NCBI RefSeq assembly: GCF_004135385.1
Contig: NZ_CP035493.1
Span: forward strand, 186,001-250,000
From: Xylanimonas protaetiae
Lineage (GTDB): Bacteria > Actinomycetota > Actinomycetes > Actinomycetales > Cellulomonadaceae
Direction: 5' to 3'
DNA length: 64,000 nt
Within the stretch, counting starts at the first letter, position 1, and each line of letters begins with the position of its first letter. Positions 42,675 to 54,102 of this stretch are shown piece by piece. The notes under the pieces are model-generated. The model did no database searches and had not been told where the DNA came from. It was given only the letters and a program-made list of their open reading frames with translations. Position numbers and translations under genes: made by a program.

Positions 42675-42720
42675 CTGCACACGACGGCGGGCAACCGTCT
42701 GCTGACGAAAGGAACTCGAC

Positions 42721-42939
42721 ATGGCTCACATCGCCTCACCACCGGCGCAGCGCGCACCGCAACTGATCTCGCTCGGATCCGCTGCCGAGCGCTTCGATGT
42801 CTCGGTCCAGACCCTGCGGCGAAGGATCGCGGACGGCACCATCACGGGATACCGGGTCGGCCGACTGGTGCGCGTCGACATCGCCGAGCTCACCGAGAAG
42901 TTGCTCATCGCCATCCCGTCGGTGCATCGAACGGCATGA
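42721..42939 (+). CDS. Excisionase-like HTH protein
   Basis: A 72-residue protein with a winged helix of the HTH_17/AlpA type: LISLGSAAERFDVSVQTL, then RRRIADGTITGYRVGRLVRVD. Size, motif and location next to the integrase gene fit a recombination directionality factor (Xis) that promotes excision of the element. SD AAAGGA precedes ATG 42721. It converges with the integrase gene; a symmetric hairpin lies between the two. Confidence 0.8.
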   Translation: MAHIASPPAQRAPQLISLGSAAERFDVSVQTLRRRIADGTITGYRVGRLVRVDIAELTEKLLIAIPSVHRTA

Positions 42940-42950
42940 CCAACAACACC

Positions 42951-42983
42951 ATGGGCTCCGGGTCTCAACGGCCCGGAGCCCAT
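42951..42983. terminator. Perfect 12-bp hairpin between xis-like and integrase genes
   Basis: ATGGGCTCCGGG (42951-42962) pairs exactly with CCCGGAGCCCAT (42972-42983) across a 9-base loop. It lies 11 bases after the xis-like stop and 6 bases after the integrase stop, so it can terminate both convergent messages. Confidence 0.75.
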
Positions 42984-42989
42984 GTGCTG

Positions 42990-44273
42990 TCACGACTGTC
43001 CTGCGGCCTCCTTGGCGGCCGCCTCTTTGGCTGCCGCGATCTTCACCAGGGCGCGGTCGCTCATCCGCTCGGCGAGTTCGCGGTCACGTTCCATCGTCGC
43101 GTGTTGGTAACGCAGAACGACCCGGATATCCGAGTGGCCTCCGCGACGCATCAGCTCCGCAAGCGTCGCACCCTCTTGGGCAAAGATCGTCAAGCCTGTG
43201 TGCCGCAGGTCATGGAACCGAAACCCCGTGGGCAGGTCGAGGACGCTGTCGCGCGACTCGGCCCAGATGTAGCCCCACTTGGTGTTGGACAACGGCAGCT
43301 TGCCGAACGCTCTGCTCGGTACGACTGGTGCCTTCGCCTCGGGGGCGACGTACGCCGACAGATGTGCAGCAAGCCTGTCCCGCATGATCTTCGGGACGCT
43401 CATGGCTCGCTTGCCCGCGTCCGTCTTCGGATCCGTGTAGTCACCGGTGTTGGCGTTCAGTTGACGCCGCACGTTCAGCGTGGCGGTGCCATCGTCGTGC
43501 CACACGATGTCCCGACGTTGCAGCCCAAGTGCCTCCCCGCGCCGCAGCTGACACCAGGCGGCCAACAGGACGAGGATCCGCCACTCAGGCGGCGTCGCCT
43601 CGTAGATCTCTTCGACCTTCCAAGGGTCGATGACGTCGTCGCTCGGGTCGTGGTCCGCCCCGTGTCGCACCGACTTCTGCCTCGGGATCGAGACGGCTGG
43701 CGCGGCGGGAATGGTCCCGTCGCGAACCGCTTGGCGCAGGATCATCATCAGAACGACCAGCACCGGCCGAGTGATCCCGTTGTGTTCCGCTTTACGGTTG
43801 ACCTCAGCGGGGATCGTGTCGAGCCTCGACACCATCTGCCGGATGCGCACGATGTCGATCTCCCGGACGGGGATGTCCCCGAACTCCGGGATGAGGTAGC
43901 CGGTGATCTTGCTCCGGTAGCTGCGCACCGTACCTGCCGAGCGCATCTTCCCCGAACGGCTCGGCGTGGTCCTCACCATGTCGATCCACTGCTCGGCATA
44001 GGCGCGGAAGCCGACGTTCCTGGCCGCCTCCGCCGCCCTCTCCGCACGCCGGCGCGCGGCCGCCGCAGCCGGCGGCTCCCAGCGGCCGTCGGCAATCGTC
44101 ACCTGCACTCGTGCAAGCCATCCCCGCGCATCCGACTTGGTCTGGAACGTCAGCGCCTGGTCGTCCTCGGTTCGCGCCGGGTAGGTCCGCCCGTCAGGTC
44201 CCGGGTAGCGGGCTTGCCAACGTCCCGACGGCAGCTTACGCAAGCTGCCCCAGGTCTCGCGTGCCGTGCTCAT
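42990..44273 (-). CDS. int: Tyrosine-recombinase integrase
   Basis: A 427-residue integrase. The N-terminus has a short arm-binding-like segment (SLRKLPSGRWQARYPGPDG). A SAM-like core-binding domain covers about 80-200. The catalytic domain shows the first Arg in CQLRRGEALGL (about 255), a lysine region (TDPKTDAGKR), H354-D-L-R357-H-T, H380 in RGGHSD, and Tyr389 in VVLRYQH. All five classical residues are present, so it should be active. A GGAGGG SD precedes ATG 44271-44273. It catalyses integration and, with the xis-like protein, excision. Confidence 0.9.
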   Translation of the reverse strand: MSTARETWGSLRKLPSGRWQARYPGPDGRTYPARTEDDQALTFQTKSDARGWLARVQVTIADGRWEPPAAAAARRRAERAAEAARNVGFRAYAEQWIDMVRTTPSRSGKMRSAGTVRSYRSKITGYLIPEFGDIPVREIDIVRIRQMVSRLDTIPAEVNRKAEHNGITRPVLVVLMMILRQAVRDGTIPAAPAVSIPRQKSVRHGADHDPSDDVIDPWKVEEIYEATPPEWRILVLLAAWCQLRRGEALGLQRRDIVWHDDGTATLNVRRQLNANTGDYTDPKTDAGKRAMSVPKIMRDRLAAHLSAYVAPEAKAPVVPSRAFGKLPLSNTKWGYIWAESRDSVLDLPTGFRFHDLRHTGLTIFAQEGATLAELMRRGGHSDIRVVLRYQHATMERDRELAERMSDRALVKIAAAKEAAAKEAAGQS

Positions 44274-44341
44274 CGCGCCCTCCAGATCGCCGCTCCGAAC
44301 CTCCGTGCCACAGCCTCTGTGGCACGGACGGATGGGCGAGA

Positions 44342-44577
44342 AACCGCAGGATTCTGCGGATTGCTGGCGTTCAAGACGCGGTTCGTGATGCACGCTGTGG
44401 CACGGCCCCTGACGGGGCCAAACCGGAAATCGGTCCTGGTGCGAGCTCTCACCCGTCTGTCAGGTGTGCGCGTGCCACCTGCGTGCCACTCCGAACGAGT
44501 ACCCCTGATCACTGGTGACCTCCTGTGTGTCTGGTCGGGAGGCACGCAAAGAGGCCCGGAACCGCAGAATTCTGCGG
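44342..44577. repeat. Pair of near-identical 18-bp palindromes
   Basis: AACCGCAGGATTCTGCGG at 44342-44359 and AACCGCAGAATTCTGCGG at 44560-44577 differ at one base. The second forms the inner stem of the nrdF terminator. They may be coincidental hairpins, operator sites, or related to the attachment core. Confidence 0.45.
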
Positions 44578-44589
44578 CTCCGGGCCTCT
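44550..44589. terminator. Strong extended hairpin after nrdF
   Basis: AGAGGCCCGGA (44550-44560) pairs with TCCGGGCCTCT (44579-44589), and the inside is the perfect palindrome CCGCAGAATTCTGCGG. It lies 38 bases beyond the nrdF stop on the minus strand and is a likely terminator of the nrd operon; it also shields the element from it. Confidence 0.75.
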
Positions 44590-44626
44590 GATCAGCCCTT
44601 CGGCTCGAACGGGCTAGGAGGAGCTC

Positions 44627-45691
<1,065 letters not shown>

Positions 45692-47845
45692 TCACAGCAT
45701 GCAGGAGACGCAGTTCTCCACTTCCGTCCCCTCGAGGGCCTGCTGGCGCAGCCGGATGTAGTACAGCGTCTTGATGCCCTTGCGCCAGGCGTAGATCTGG
45801 GCGCGGTTGACGTCGCGCGTCGTGACCGTGTCCTTGAAGAACAGGGTCAGCGACAGGCCCTGGTCGACGTGCTGCGTCGCCGCGGCGTACGTGTCGATGA
45901 TCTTCTCGTAGCCGATCTCGTACGCGTCCTGGTAGTACTCCAGGTTGTCGTTCGTCATGTAGGGCGCCGGGTAGTAGACGCGGCCCAGCTTGCCCTCCTT
46001 GCGGATCTCGACCTTCGCCGGCACCGGGTGGATCGACGACGTCGAGTTGTTGATGTAGCTGATCGAGCCCGTGGGCGGGACGGCCTGGAGGTTCTGGTTG
46101 TAGATGCCGTGCTCCATGACCGAGGCCTTGAGCGCGCGCCAGTCGTCCTGCGTCGGGATGGCGACGCCGGCGTCCGCGAACAGCTGCGCGACACGGGCCG
46201 TGGCGGGCTTCCACTCCTGCTCGGTGTACTTGTCGAAGTACTCCCCCGTCGCGTACTTCGAGTCCTCGAAGCCGCCGAACGCGCGCCCACGCTCGACCGC
46301 CAGGCGGTTCGACGCCGCGATCGCGTGGAACGCCACCGTGTAGAAGTAGATGTTCGTGAAGTCCACGCCCTCCTCGGAGCCGTAGAACACGCGCTCGCGG
46401 GCGAGGTAGCCGTGCAGGTTCATCTGGCCGAGGCCGATGGCGTGGCCGAGCTCGTTGGCGAGCTTCACGGACGGCACCGACTCGATCGACGTCTGGTCCG
46501 AGACGGCCGTCAGAGCACGGATCGCGGTGTCGATGGTCTTGCCGAAGTCGGGCGAGTCCATCGCCTTGGCGATGTTGAGCGAGCCGAGGTTGCAGGAGAT
46601 GTCGCGGCCGACGTGGTCGTACGACAGGTCCTCGTTGAACGTCGACGGCGTCGAGACCTGGAGGATCTCCGAGCACAGGTTCGAGTGGGTGATGCGGCCC
46701 TTGATCGGGTTCGCCCTGTTCACCGTGTCCTCGAACATGATGTACGGGTAGCCGGACTCGAACTGCAGCTCCGCGAGCGTCTGGAAGAAGTCGCGGGCGC
46801 TGATCGTCGTCTTGCGGATGCGGTCGTCGGCGACGAGCTCGTCGTACTTCTCCGAGATCGAGATGTCCGCGAACGGCACGCCGTACACGCGCTCGACGTC
46901 GTACGGCGAGAACAGGTGCATGTCCTTGTTCTGCTTGGCGAGCTCGAACGTGATGTCCGGGACGACGACGCCCAGCGAGAGCGTCTTGATGCGGATCTTC
47001 TCGTCCGCGTTCTCCCGCTTGGTGTCGAGGAACCGCATGATGTCCGGGTGGTGCGCGTGCAGGTACACGGCACCCGCACCCTGGCGGGCGCCGAGCTGGT
47101 TGGCGTAGCTGAACGAGTCCTCGAGGAGCTTCATCACGGGGATGACACCGGAGGACTGGTTCTGGATGTGCTTGATCGGGGCGCCGTGCTCGCGGATGTT
47201 GCTCAGCAGGAGGGCGACGCCGCCGCCGCGCTTCGAGAGCTGCAGGGCGGAGTTGATGCCGCGCGCGATGGACTCCATGTTGTCCTCGATGCGCAGCAGG
47301 AAGCAGCTGACGGGCTCGCCGCGCTGCGCCTTGCCCACGTTGAGGAAGGTCGGGGTCGCGGGCTGGAAGCGCCCGGCCACGGTCTCCTCGACGATGTCGC
47401 GCGCGAGCTGCTCGTCGCCGTCCGCGAGACCCAGCGCGACCATCGAGACGCGGTCCTCGAAGCGCTCCAGGTACTTCTTCCCGTCGAACGTCTTGAGCGT
47501 GTACGACGTGTAGTACTTGAACGCGCCCAGGAACGTGTCGAAGCGGAAGTCCTTGGAGTACGCGAGCTGGAACAGCTCCTTGACGAACGCCGGCGTGTAC
47601 TTCTCCAGCGTCGCGGCCTCGTAGTACTTGTTCTCCACGAGGTAGGCCAGCTTGGCCTCCAGCGTGTCGAACTGCACCGTGTTCGGGATGACGTGCTGCA
47701 GGAAGTACTGGCGGGCGGCCTCGCGGTCCTTGTCGAACTGGATCTGCCCGTCCGCGCCGTACAGGTTCAGCATCGCGTTGAGCGCGTGGTAGTCGAGCTG
47801 GAGGTTCTGCACCGGCAGCGCCGTCCCCAGGGTGGTGCCGCTCAC
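45692..47845 (-). CDS. nrdE: Class Ib ribonucleotide reductase alpha subunit NrdE
   Basis: A 717-residue catalytic subunit. Typical blocks include the substrate-site motif [11 protein letters not shown], the [11 protein letters not shown] active-site Cys region, and [14 protein letters not shown]. The C-terminal CVSCML carries the redox Cys pair that NrdH reduces. I choose GTG 47843-47845, which overlaps the nrdI stop (GTGA) and has SD GAGG; a TTG 27 bases upstream is less likely. No N-terminal ATP-cone is present, as expected for class Ib. Confidence 0.95.
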   Translation of the reverse strand: MSGTTLGTALPVQNLQLDYHALNAMLNLYGADGQIQFDKDREAARQYFLQHVIPNTVQFDTLEAKLAYLVENKYYEAATLEKYTPAFVKELFQLAYSKDFRFDTFLGAFKYYTSYTLKTFDGKKYLERFEDRVSMVALGLADGDEQLARDIVEETVAGRFQPATPTFLNVGKAQRGEPVSCFLLRIEDNMESIARGINSALQLSKRGGGVALLLSNIREHGAPIKHIQNQSSGVIPVMKLLEDSFSYANQLGARQGAGAVYLHAHHPDIMRFLDTKRENADEKIRIKTLSLGVVVPDITFELAKQNKDMHLFSPYDVERVYGVPFADISISEKYDELVADDRIRKTTISARDFFQTLAELQFESGYPYIMFEDTVNRANPIKGRITHSNLCSEILQVSTPSTFNEDLSYDHVGRDISCNLGSLNIAKAMDSPDFGKTIDTAIRALTAVSDQTSIESVPSVKLANELGHAIGLGQMNLHGYLARERVFYGSEEGVDFTNIYFYTVAFHAIAASNRLAVERGRAFGGFEDSKYATGEYFDKYTEQEWKPATARVAQLFADAGVAIPTQDDWRALKASVMEHGIYNQNLQAVPPTGSISYINNSTSSIHPVPAKVEIRKEGKLGRVYYPAPYMTNDNLEYYQDAYEIGYEKIIDTYAAATQHVDQGLSLTLFFKDTVTTRDVNRAQIYAWRKGIKTLYYIRLRQQALEGTEVENCVSCML

Positions 47846-48273
47846 GCCGACCTCAGTGATTGCCGTTGCCAAAATCGTCCCAATCCGTCACGGACGCGCT
47901 GGACGTCCTCTGCCGTGCCCAGGAGCTCGAAGGCGTACAGGTACGGGACCCGGCACTTCGCGCTGATGATGTCGCCGGCGATGCAGTAGGCAGCGCCGAA
48001 GTTGGTGTTGCCGGCGGCGATGACGCCGCGGATCAACGACCGGTTGTGCTCGTCGCCCAGGAACCGGCGCACCTGCCGCGGGACGGCGCCGCCCTCGTTG
48101 CCCCCGCCGTAGGTGGGGACGATGAGGACGTACGGCTCGTCGACCGTCAGGAAGCCGTCCGCGGGGCGGAGCGGGATGCGGTGGACCGCGATGCCGAGCT
48201 CGTCGAGGTGAAGCTTGCCGACGAACCGGTGCGTGTTCTCAGAGACCGAAGAGAAGTAGACAAGAGCAACCAT
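47842..48273 (-). CDS. nrdI: NrdI flavodoxin-like protein
   Basis: A 143-residue flavodoxin-fold protein. The FMN-binding loop appears in [14 protein letters not shown], with the later [13 protein letters not shown] and [12 protein letters not shown] loops. NrdI supplies the oxidant for assembling the dimanganese-tyrosyl radical of NrdF. It lies between nrdH and nrdE, as in most actinobacteria, and overlaps nrdE by 4 bases. Confidence 0.93.
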   Translation of the reverse strand: MVALVYFSSVSENTHRFVGKLHLDELGIAVHRIPLRPADGFLTVDEPYVLIVPTYGGGNEGGAVPRQVRRFLGDEHNRSLIRGVIAAGNTNFGAAYCIAGDIISAKCRVPYLYAFELLGTAEDVQRVRDGLGRFWQRQSLRSA

Positions 48274-48335
48274 GTCGTGCTCCCTCGTGGCGGCGTCCTC
48301 CGCGGACGCCGTGGGCGACAGTCAGGCCGTCGCGA

Positions 48336-48575
48336 TCAGGCGCCGACGACGGTGCGGGCGAGCGCACCGATCTGGTCGGGGCGGAAGCCCGACCAGTGCG
48401 ACTCGCCGGCGACGACGACAGGGGCCTGGAGATACCCGAGGCCACGGACCATCTCGAGCGCCTCGGCGTCCTTCGTGATGTCCACGACCGTGTACTCGAT
48501 GCCCTTCTTGTCGAGGGCGCGGTAGGTCGCATCGCACTGCACGCAGGCCGGCTTGCTGTAGACCGTGATGCTCAT
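48336..48575 (-). CDS. nrdH: Glutaredoxin-like NrdH
   Basis: A 79-residue thioredoxin-fold redoxin with active site CVQC (residues 11-14), cis-Pro in APVVV, and the NrdH signature WSGFRPDQI near the end. It reduces NrdE with electrons from thioredoxin reductase. The SD GGGGAGA lies before ATG 48573-48575. It is the first gene of the nrd operon. An upstream extension of the frame is not supported. Confidence 0.93.
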   Translation of the reverse strand: MSITVYSKPACVQCDATYRALDKKGIEYTVVDITKDAEALEMVRGLGYLQAPVVVAGESHWSGFRPDQIGALARTVVGA

Positions 48576-48726
48576 GTTCGTCTCCCCTGTGTTGCCCTCG
48601 TGGCGGTGGTGCCCTCGTGAGTTGCGTTCGTGGTGCGGACGAGGCCGGTGCCTCTGACCTGGACTGACAGTCGTGAAGTTACGACGATGTGTTTCACGCG
48701 AGGCCCTGGCGGTCCGCAGATCCCAA

Positions 48727-48742
48727 ACACTACACCTTGTGT
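48727..48742 (-). promoter_or_regulatory. NrdR-type box 1
   Basis: ACACTACACCTTGTGT is a 16-bp imperfect palindrome very close to the actinobacterial NrdR box (acaCTACATCTAGtgt-like). It lies about 150 bases before nrdH, with its companion box 30 bases further away. NrdR would repress nrdHIEF when dNTP/ATP levels are high. Confidence 0.7.
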
Positions 48743-48756
48743 CTCGTCCGCGCGCC

Positions 48757-48772
48757 ACAACGAGATGTTGTG
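48757..48772 (-). promoter_or_regulatory. NrdR-type box 2
   Basis: ACAACGAGATGTTGTG is a second 16-bp NrdR-like palindrome. The 30-bp centre-to-centre distance, about three helical turns, is the normal spacing for paired NrdR boxes, which supports both sites. Confidence 0.6.
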
Positions 48773-48845
48773 GTTGGACGTGTCCGTGTGAGCATGCCCA
48801 CGATCATGCCACCAGGCACCGACAAGGCGCGGAACCACGCGGAAA

Positions 48846-48886
48846 AGGCCGAGCGCGGCCCCCGGGAGGGAGACCGCGCCCGGCCT
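48846..48886. terminator. Hairpin downstream of the GH1 gene
   Basis: AGGCCGAGCGCGG at the left pairs with CCGCGCCCGGCCT at the right, with one mismatch, around a GC-rich loop. It ends 14 bases beyond the beta-glucosidase stop (minus strand) and is its likely terminator. Confidence 0.6.
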
Positions 48887-48899
48887 GGTGGCGGTCCTG

Positions 48900-50369
48900 T
48901 CAGGCGGGGTCGACCTCCGTCACCGCGGGCAGCGCGCCCGTCGTCGACAGGCGGCGGTACCAGTGCGCGGAGTCCTTCCACACGCGCTCGAGGGTGTCGT
49001 AGTCCACGCGGATGATGCCGAAGCGCTTGGAGTAGCCCCAGCCCCACTCGAAGTTGTCGAGCAGCGACCACGCGAAGTACCCGCGCACGTCGGCCCCGGC
49101 GTCGATGGCGGCCCCCAGGGCGTCGACGTGGTCGTGCAGGTACGCGACGCGGGCGGCGTCGTGCACGCGGCGGCGGCCCACGGCGTCGACCGACTCCTCG
49201 TCCTCGAACGCCGCGCCGTTCTCGGTGACCATGAGCGGTTGGCCCGGGTAGCGCTTGCCGAGCTCGACGAGCAGCTCCGTGAGGCCGGCAGGCTCCTGGT
49301 TCCAGCCCATCGACGTGAGCGGCCCCGTGGGGGCGGCGAACTTGACGTCCTCGGACCCGACCCAGGCCGAGTGGCTCGACGGGCGGTGCCCGTCGGCGGC
49401 CGTCGACTCGACGCCCAGGTCCTCCGGGGCCGCGGCGGCGTCGCCCGCGGAGACCGTCGTCGTCGAGTAGTAGTTCACCCCGAGGACGTCGAGCGGCTGC
49501 CGGACGATCTCCAGGTCGCCGTCCTGCACGAAGCCCCAGTCCGTGACCGCGGCGGTGTCCGCGAGCAGGTCCGCGGGGTACTCCCCCTCCAGCATCGGCG
49601 CGAGGAACGCCCGGTTGCCGAGGGCGTCGATGCGCCGCACCGCGTCCAGGTCGCCCTCCGACGTCGGGTCCGCGGCGCGCAGCACGTGCAGGTTGAGCGT
49701 GACCGACACCCGGGCGTCGGGCTCGACCTCGCGGATCGCGAGCGCTGCCAGGCCGTGCGCGAGGTTGAGGTGGTGCACCGCGGCGAGCGCGCCGGCGGGC
49801 TCGCTACGCCCCGGGGCGTGGACGCCCGAGGCGTAGCCCAGGTAGGCGCTGCACCACGGCTCGTTGAGCGTGGTCCACACCTTGACCAGATCGCCGAGCT
49901 CGGCGACCACGGCCCGCGCGTAGTCCGCGAACGCCTCCGCCGTGGAGCGGACGGTCCAGCCGCCCTCGTCCTCGAGCTCCTGGGGCAGGTCCCAGTGGTA
50001 GAGCGTCACGTACGGCTGGATGCCGCGCTCGCGCAGCGCGGTGAGCAGCGTGCGGTAGAACGCGACGCCCTCCGGGTTGAGCGGGCCCCGGCCCGTCGGG
50101 ATGACGCGCGACCAGGAGATCGACAGGCGGTAGGCGCCCACGCCGAGCTGCGCGAGGTGGTCGACGTCCTCGGCCCAGCGGTGGTAGTGGTCGTCGGCGA
50201 CGTCGCCGGAGTCGTTCCGGTCGACCCGGCCGGAGAAGTGGGCGTAGGTGTCCCAGATGGACGGGGTGCGGCCGCCCTCGGCCGCAGCACCCTCGATCTG
50301 GTAGGCCGCCGTGGCCGTGCCCCAGGTGAACCCGGCCGGGAACGTGCGGGCAAAGGTGTCATCAGTCAC
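48900..50369 (-). CDS. GH1 beta-glucosidase
   Basis: A 489-residue cytoplasmic (beta/alpha)8 enzyme. The opening [19 protein letters not shown] matches the GH1 N-terminal signature. The acid/base Glu lies in TLNEPW (about 167) and the nucleophile in VTENGAAF (about 376-380). [12 protein letters not shown] is the aglycone-side motif. There is no signal peptide, so it cleaves imported cello- or xylo-oligosaccharides. GTG 50367-50369 gives the conventional N-terminus. It lies beside the xylanase gene, forming a plant-polysaccharide degradation group. Confidence 0.93.
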   Translation of the reverse strand: MTDDTFARTFPAGFTWGTATAAYQIEGAAAEGGRTPSIWDTYAHFSGRVDRNDSGDVADDHYHRWAEDVDHLAQLGVGAYRLSISWSRVIPTGRGPLNPEGVAFYRTLLTALRERGIQPYVTLYHWDLPQELEDEGGWTVRSTAEAFADYARAVVAELGDLVKVWTTLNEPWCSAYLGYASGVHAPGRSEPAGALAAVHHLNLAHGLAALAIREVEPDARVSVTLNLHVLRAADPTSEGDLDAVRRIDALGNRAFLAPMLEGEYPADLLADTAAVTDWGFVQDGDLEIVRQPLDVLGVNYYSTTTVSAGDAAAAPEDLGVESTAADGHRPSSHSAWVGSEDVKFAAPTGPLTSMGWNQEPAGLTELLVELGKRYPGQPLMVTENGAAFEDEESVDAVGRRRVHDAARVAYLHDHVDALGAAIDAGADVRGYFAWSLLDNFEWGWGYSKRFGIIRVDYDTLERVWKDSAHWYRRLSTTGALPAVTEVDPA

Positions 50370-50481
50370 GCGCCCGAGTGTGCCCCGTGCGACCCCGGCT
50401 CCGTCAAGGGGTCCGCGGGACGAGGCACGGCGGTGGACGGAGCCCGTCACGGCCCTCCGCCCACCGCCGTGCGTCACGCGC

Positions 50482-51906
<1,425 letters not shown>

Positions 51907-51909
51907 TCA

Positions 51910-51960
51910 CGAACGATTTCGGCAACGACCGCCGCCGTCAAGCGGAGGAGTTTCGAAAAC
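51910..51960 (-). promoter_or_regulatory. Xylanase promoter region with TTTCGAAA-like operators
   Basis: GTTTCGAAAAC at 51950-51960 and ATTTCGG near 51915 lie before the xylanase gene. TTTCG/CGAAA elements recur before actinobacterial xylanase genes as LacI-family operator sites. The match here is short, so treat it as tentative. Confidence 0.3.
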
Positions 51961-51985
51961 AACCCCAGGTCAGAGGGCTGCGCGG

Positions 51986-53176
51986 TCAGCGCACCGCGGT
52001 GCCCGCGCGCAGCACGCGCAGCGGCCGCAGCGCGGCGTCGGCGACGAGCACGTCGGCGCGTCGGCCCGCCACGAGGCCCCCGACGTCGGCGAGGCCGAGC
52101 GCCCGCGCCGGGACCCACGACGCCGCGCGCACGGCGTCGTGCAGCGGGACCCCCGCCGCGACGGACGTGCGCACGACGTCGAGGAGGCGCGCGGTGCCGC
52201 CCGCGATCGCTCCCCCGTCGGTCAGCCGCGCGACGCCGCCCGCCACCGTCACGGCCATCGGCCCGAGCACGTAGTCGCCGTCGGGCATGCCCGCGGCCGC
52301 CATGGCGTCGGTGACGAACGCGACCCGGTCCGCGCCCACCATGTCGACGACCGCGCGGACCGTCGCCGGGGCGACGTGGACGCCGTCGGCGACGAGCTCG
52401 ACGACGAGGTCGCCCCGCGCCGCCGCGGCGAGGCACGCGGCGACCGGTCCGGGAGCCCGGCCCTCGAAGGGCGGCATGCCGTTGAACAGGTGTGTCACGG
52501 TCATCTCCCGACCACGCTCGCGCAGTGCCGGGGCCACCTGGGCGATGAGCGCCTCCGCCTGCTCCGCGGCCCCCGCGGTGTGCCCGAGCGAGGGCACCAC
52601 GCCCGCCTCGACGAGCACCTCGGCGGCGCCCCCGGGCCCGGCCACGCCCGGGATCTCGGGCGCCACCGTCATCGACCGCAGGTGCCCGCCCGACGCCGCC
52701 ACGAGGTCGCGCACCAGCCCGGCGTCGCCCGCGACCAGGTGCTCGGGGCTCTGCGCGCCGCGGCGCTCGTACGACAGGAACGGCCCCTCCGCGTGGATGC
52801 CCGCGATCTCCCCGGCCTCGGCGAGCGCCCCCAGCAGCTCCGCGCGCGCGACGAGCGTGTCGCGGTCCGCGGTGACGAGCGACGCGAGCATCGTCGTCGT
52901 GCCCTGGGCGCGGTGCTCGCGGACGGCCGTGAGCACCTGGTCCGCCGTCGTGGCGTCCGGGAAGCTCGCTCCCCCGCCGCCGTGGTTGTGGACGTCGACG
53001 AGGCCCGGCAGGAGCAGGTCGTCCGTCGCGCCGGGCGGCGTCACGGGCGCCGACGACGCAGCGCCCGCGTAGGCGATCCGGTCGCCGTCCAGGACGAGCA
53101 CGCCGTCCTCGAGGACGGCGTCGGGCAGCACGAGGCGGCCGCGCAGGACGGTGGGCGCGGCGGAGGCGGAGGTCAT
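51986..53176 (-). CDS. nagA: N-acetylglucosamine-6-phosphate deacetylase
   Basis: A 396-residue amidohydrolase. Metal-binding blocks are DVHNHGGGG (HxH) near residue 66, GIHAEGPFLS with the key Glu (about 130), HLFNGM, and the catalytic Asp in FVTDAMAAAG (about 280). It removes acetate from GlcNAc-6-P in amino-sugar and cell-wall recycling. ATG 53174-53176 is right; a longer frame would only translate the 24-bp repeats upstream. It has no nagB neighbour here. Confidence 0.9.
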   Translation of the reverse strand: MTSASAAPTVLRGRLVLPDAVLEDGVLVLDGDRIAYAGAASSAPVTPPGATDDLLLPGLVDVHNHGGGGASFPDATTADQVLTAVREHRAQGTTTMLASLVTADRDTLVARAELLGALAEAGEIAGIHAEGPFLSYERRGAQSPEHLVAGDAGLVRDLVAASGGHLRSMTVAPEIPGVAGPGGAAEVLVEAGVVPSLGHTAGAAEQAEALIAQVAPALRERGREMTVTHLFNGMPPFEGRAPGPVAACLAAAARGDLVVELVADGVHVAPATVRAVVDMVGADRVAFVTDAMAAAGMPDGDYVLGPMAVTVAGGVARLTDGGAIAGGTARLLDVVRTSVAAGVPLHDAVRAASWVPARALGLADVGGLVAGRRADVLVADAALRPLRVLRAGTAVR

Positions 53177-53222
53177 GCGGCCATCTTGGCGTACCGCGCG
53201 GGCCCGCGGCGGACCCGCGACG

Positions 53223-53317
53223 CTGCCCACCCGGGGCCGGTCAGGACTGCCCACCCGGGGCCGGTCAGGACTGCCCACCCGGGGCCGGTCAGGACTGCCC
53301 GCCCGGAGCCGGTCAGA
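53223..53317. repeat. Four tandem 24-bp repeats between nagA and nucS
   Basis: Units start at 53223, 53247, 53271 and 53295. The first three are identical (CTGCCCACCCGGGGCCGGTC, then AGGA) and the fourth has two changes and a shorter end. The fourth runs into the nucS stop codon. Each unit contains a CCCGGG palindrome. Confidence 0.9.
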
Positions 53318-54008
53318 AGAGGCGGGAGTCGGCATCGTCGACGCCCTGCATGGCCGCGTAGTCGAGCACCAGGCAGCCGATGCCGCGGTCGGTGGCCAGC
53401 ACGCGCGCCTGCGGCTTGATCTCCTGGGCGGCGAAGACGCCGCGGACGGGGGCGAGCAGCGGGTCGCGGTTGAGCAGCTCGAGGTAGCGGGTGAGCTGCT
53501 CGACGCCGTCGATGTCGCCGCGCCGCTTGATCTCCACCGCGACGTGCCCGCCCTCGGGCGCCCGGGCCAGGATGTCGACCGGGCCGATCGCGGTCATGTA
53601 CTCGCGGCGGACCAGCGAGTGGCCGTCGCCCAGCAGGGCGATCTGCGCGGCGAGGAGCTCCTGGAGGTGGGCCTCCACGCCGTCCTTGACGAGGCCGGGG
53701 TCGACGCCCAGCTCGTGCGACGAGTCGTGCACGACGTCGTGCAGCTCGATCTCGAGCCGGTCGTCGGACTTGGCGTGCTGGACGGTCCACACCTGGGTGA
53801 CGCCGCGCTCCAAGGCCGCGGCGTCGGGCTCCGCGGCCTTGAAGGTGCACGGGGGGCTCATCCAGTTGAGCGGCTTGTACGACCCGCCGTCCGAGTGCAG
53901 CAGGACGCTGCCGTCGGCCTTGACCACCAGCAGCCTCGTCGCGAGCGGCAGGTGGGCGTTCAGGCGGCCCGTGTAGCGGGCCGAGCACGTGGCGACGACG
54001 AGGCGCAC
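53313..54008 (-). CDS. nucS: Mismatch-specific endonuclease NucS/EndoMS
   Basis: A 231-residue protein. The N-terminal DNA-binding/dimer domain begins [16 protein letters not shown]. The C-terminal RecB-like nuclease domain has GPVDILA with its Asp and VEIKRRGDI (E-x-K). The last residues, DSRLF, fit the sliding-clamp-binding tip. In actinobacteria, which lack MutS/MutL, NucS carries out non-canonical mismatch repair by cutting both strands at mismatches. GTG 54006-54008 has a GAGAGA SD. Confidence 0.93.
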   Translation of the reverse strand: MRLVVATCSARYTGRLNAHLPLATRLLVVKADGSVLLHSDGGSYKPLNWMSPPCTFKAAEPDAAALERGVTQVWTVQHAKSDDRLEIELHDVVHDSSHELGVDPGLVKDGVEAHLQELLAAQIALLGDGHSLVRREYMTAIGPVDILARAPEGGHVAVEIKRRGDIDGVEQLTRYLELLNRDPLLAPVRGVFAAQEIKPQARVLATDRGIGCLVLDYAAMQGVDDADSRLF

Positions 54009-54027
54009 GGGGTCTCTCTCCTAGCGA

Positions 54028-54094
54028 GCGATCCCGCGGACGCGGCCGAGGAGCAGGGCAGGTCCTGCCCGGAGGCGGCGTGCAGCGGGATCGC
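54028..54094 (-). terminator. Nested hairpin after DUF2550, atp operon terminator
   Basis: GCGATCCCGC (54028-54037) pairs exactly with GCGGGATCGC (54085-54094). Inside it GGGCAGG (54056-54062) pairs with CCTGCCC (54064-54070). Located after the DUF2550 stop and before nucS, it is a probable terminator of the ATP synthase transcript. Confidence 0.7.
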
Positions 54095-54102
54095 GATCGG
54101 TG

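Larger units (their letters stand above)
1..44589. mobile_element. Integrated conjugative element with type IV secretion (left end not resolved)
   Basis: The set of transfer genes (VirB8-like, wall hydrolase, pilin-like, VirB6-like, SCO6880, VirB4-like, VirD4-like), antirestriction genes, xis-like gene and integrase defines an integrative conjugative element. The right end lies between the integrase start (44,273) and the nrdF stop. The left end is at or before the window edge or in 293-633. No relaxase gene was found, so it may be outside the window, highly divergent, or missing. Confidence 0.8.
44274..44626. other. Right boundary region of the element
   Basis: No gene is evident between the integrase start and the nrdF stop. 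The integrase promoter and the right attachment site should be here. It contains two 18-bp near-identical palindromes (44342-44359, 44560-44577), differing by one base, and a strong terminator hairpin. I looked for a tRNA 3' end, the usual integration target, and did not find one. Confidence 0.55.

Noticed and set aside
44400-44540. tRNA gene as the integration target (a frame here reads GGTRTPD, often seen opposite tRNAs)
   Set aside because: No cloverleaf, T-loop or acceptor stem could be assembled on either strand.
53223-53317. CRISPR array
   Set aside because: The units are contiguous with no spacers and no cas genes are nearby.
53177-53335. Longer N-terminus for nagA containing repeated SPDRPRVG-like units
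   Set aside because: It is the translation of the 24-bp tandem repeats; the family starts at the ATG at 53,176.
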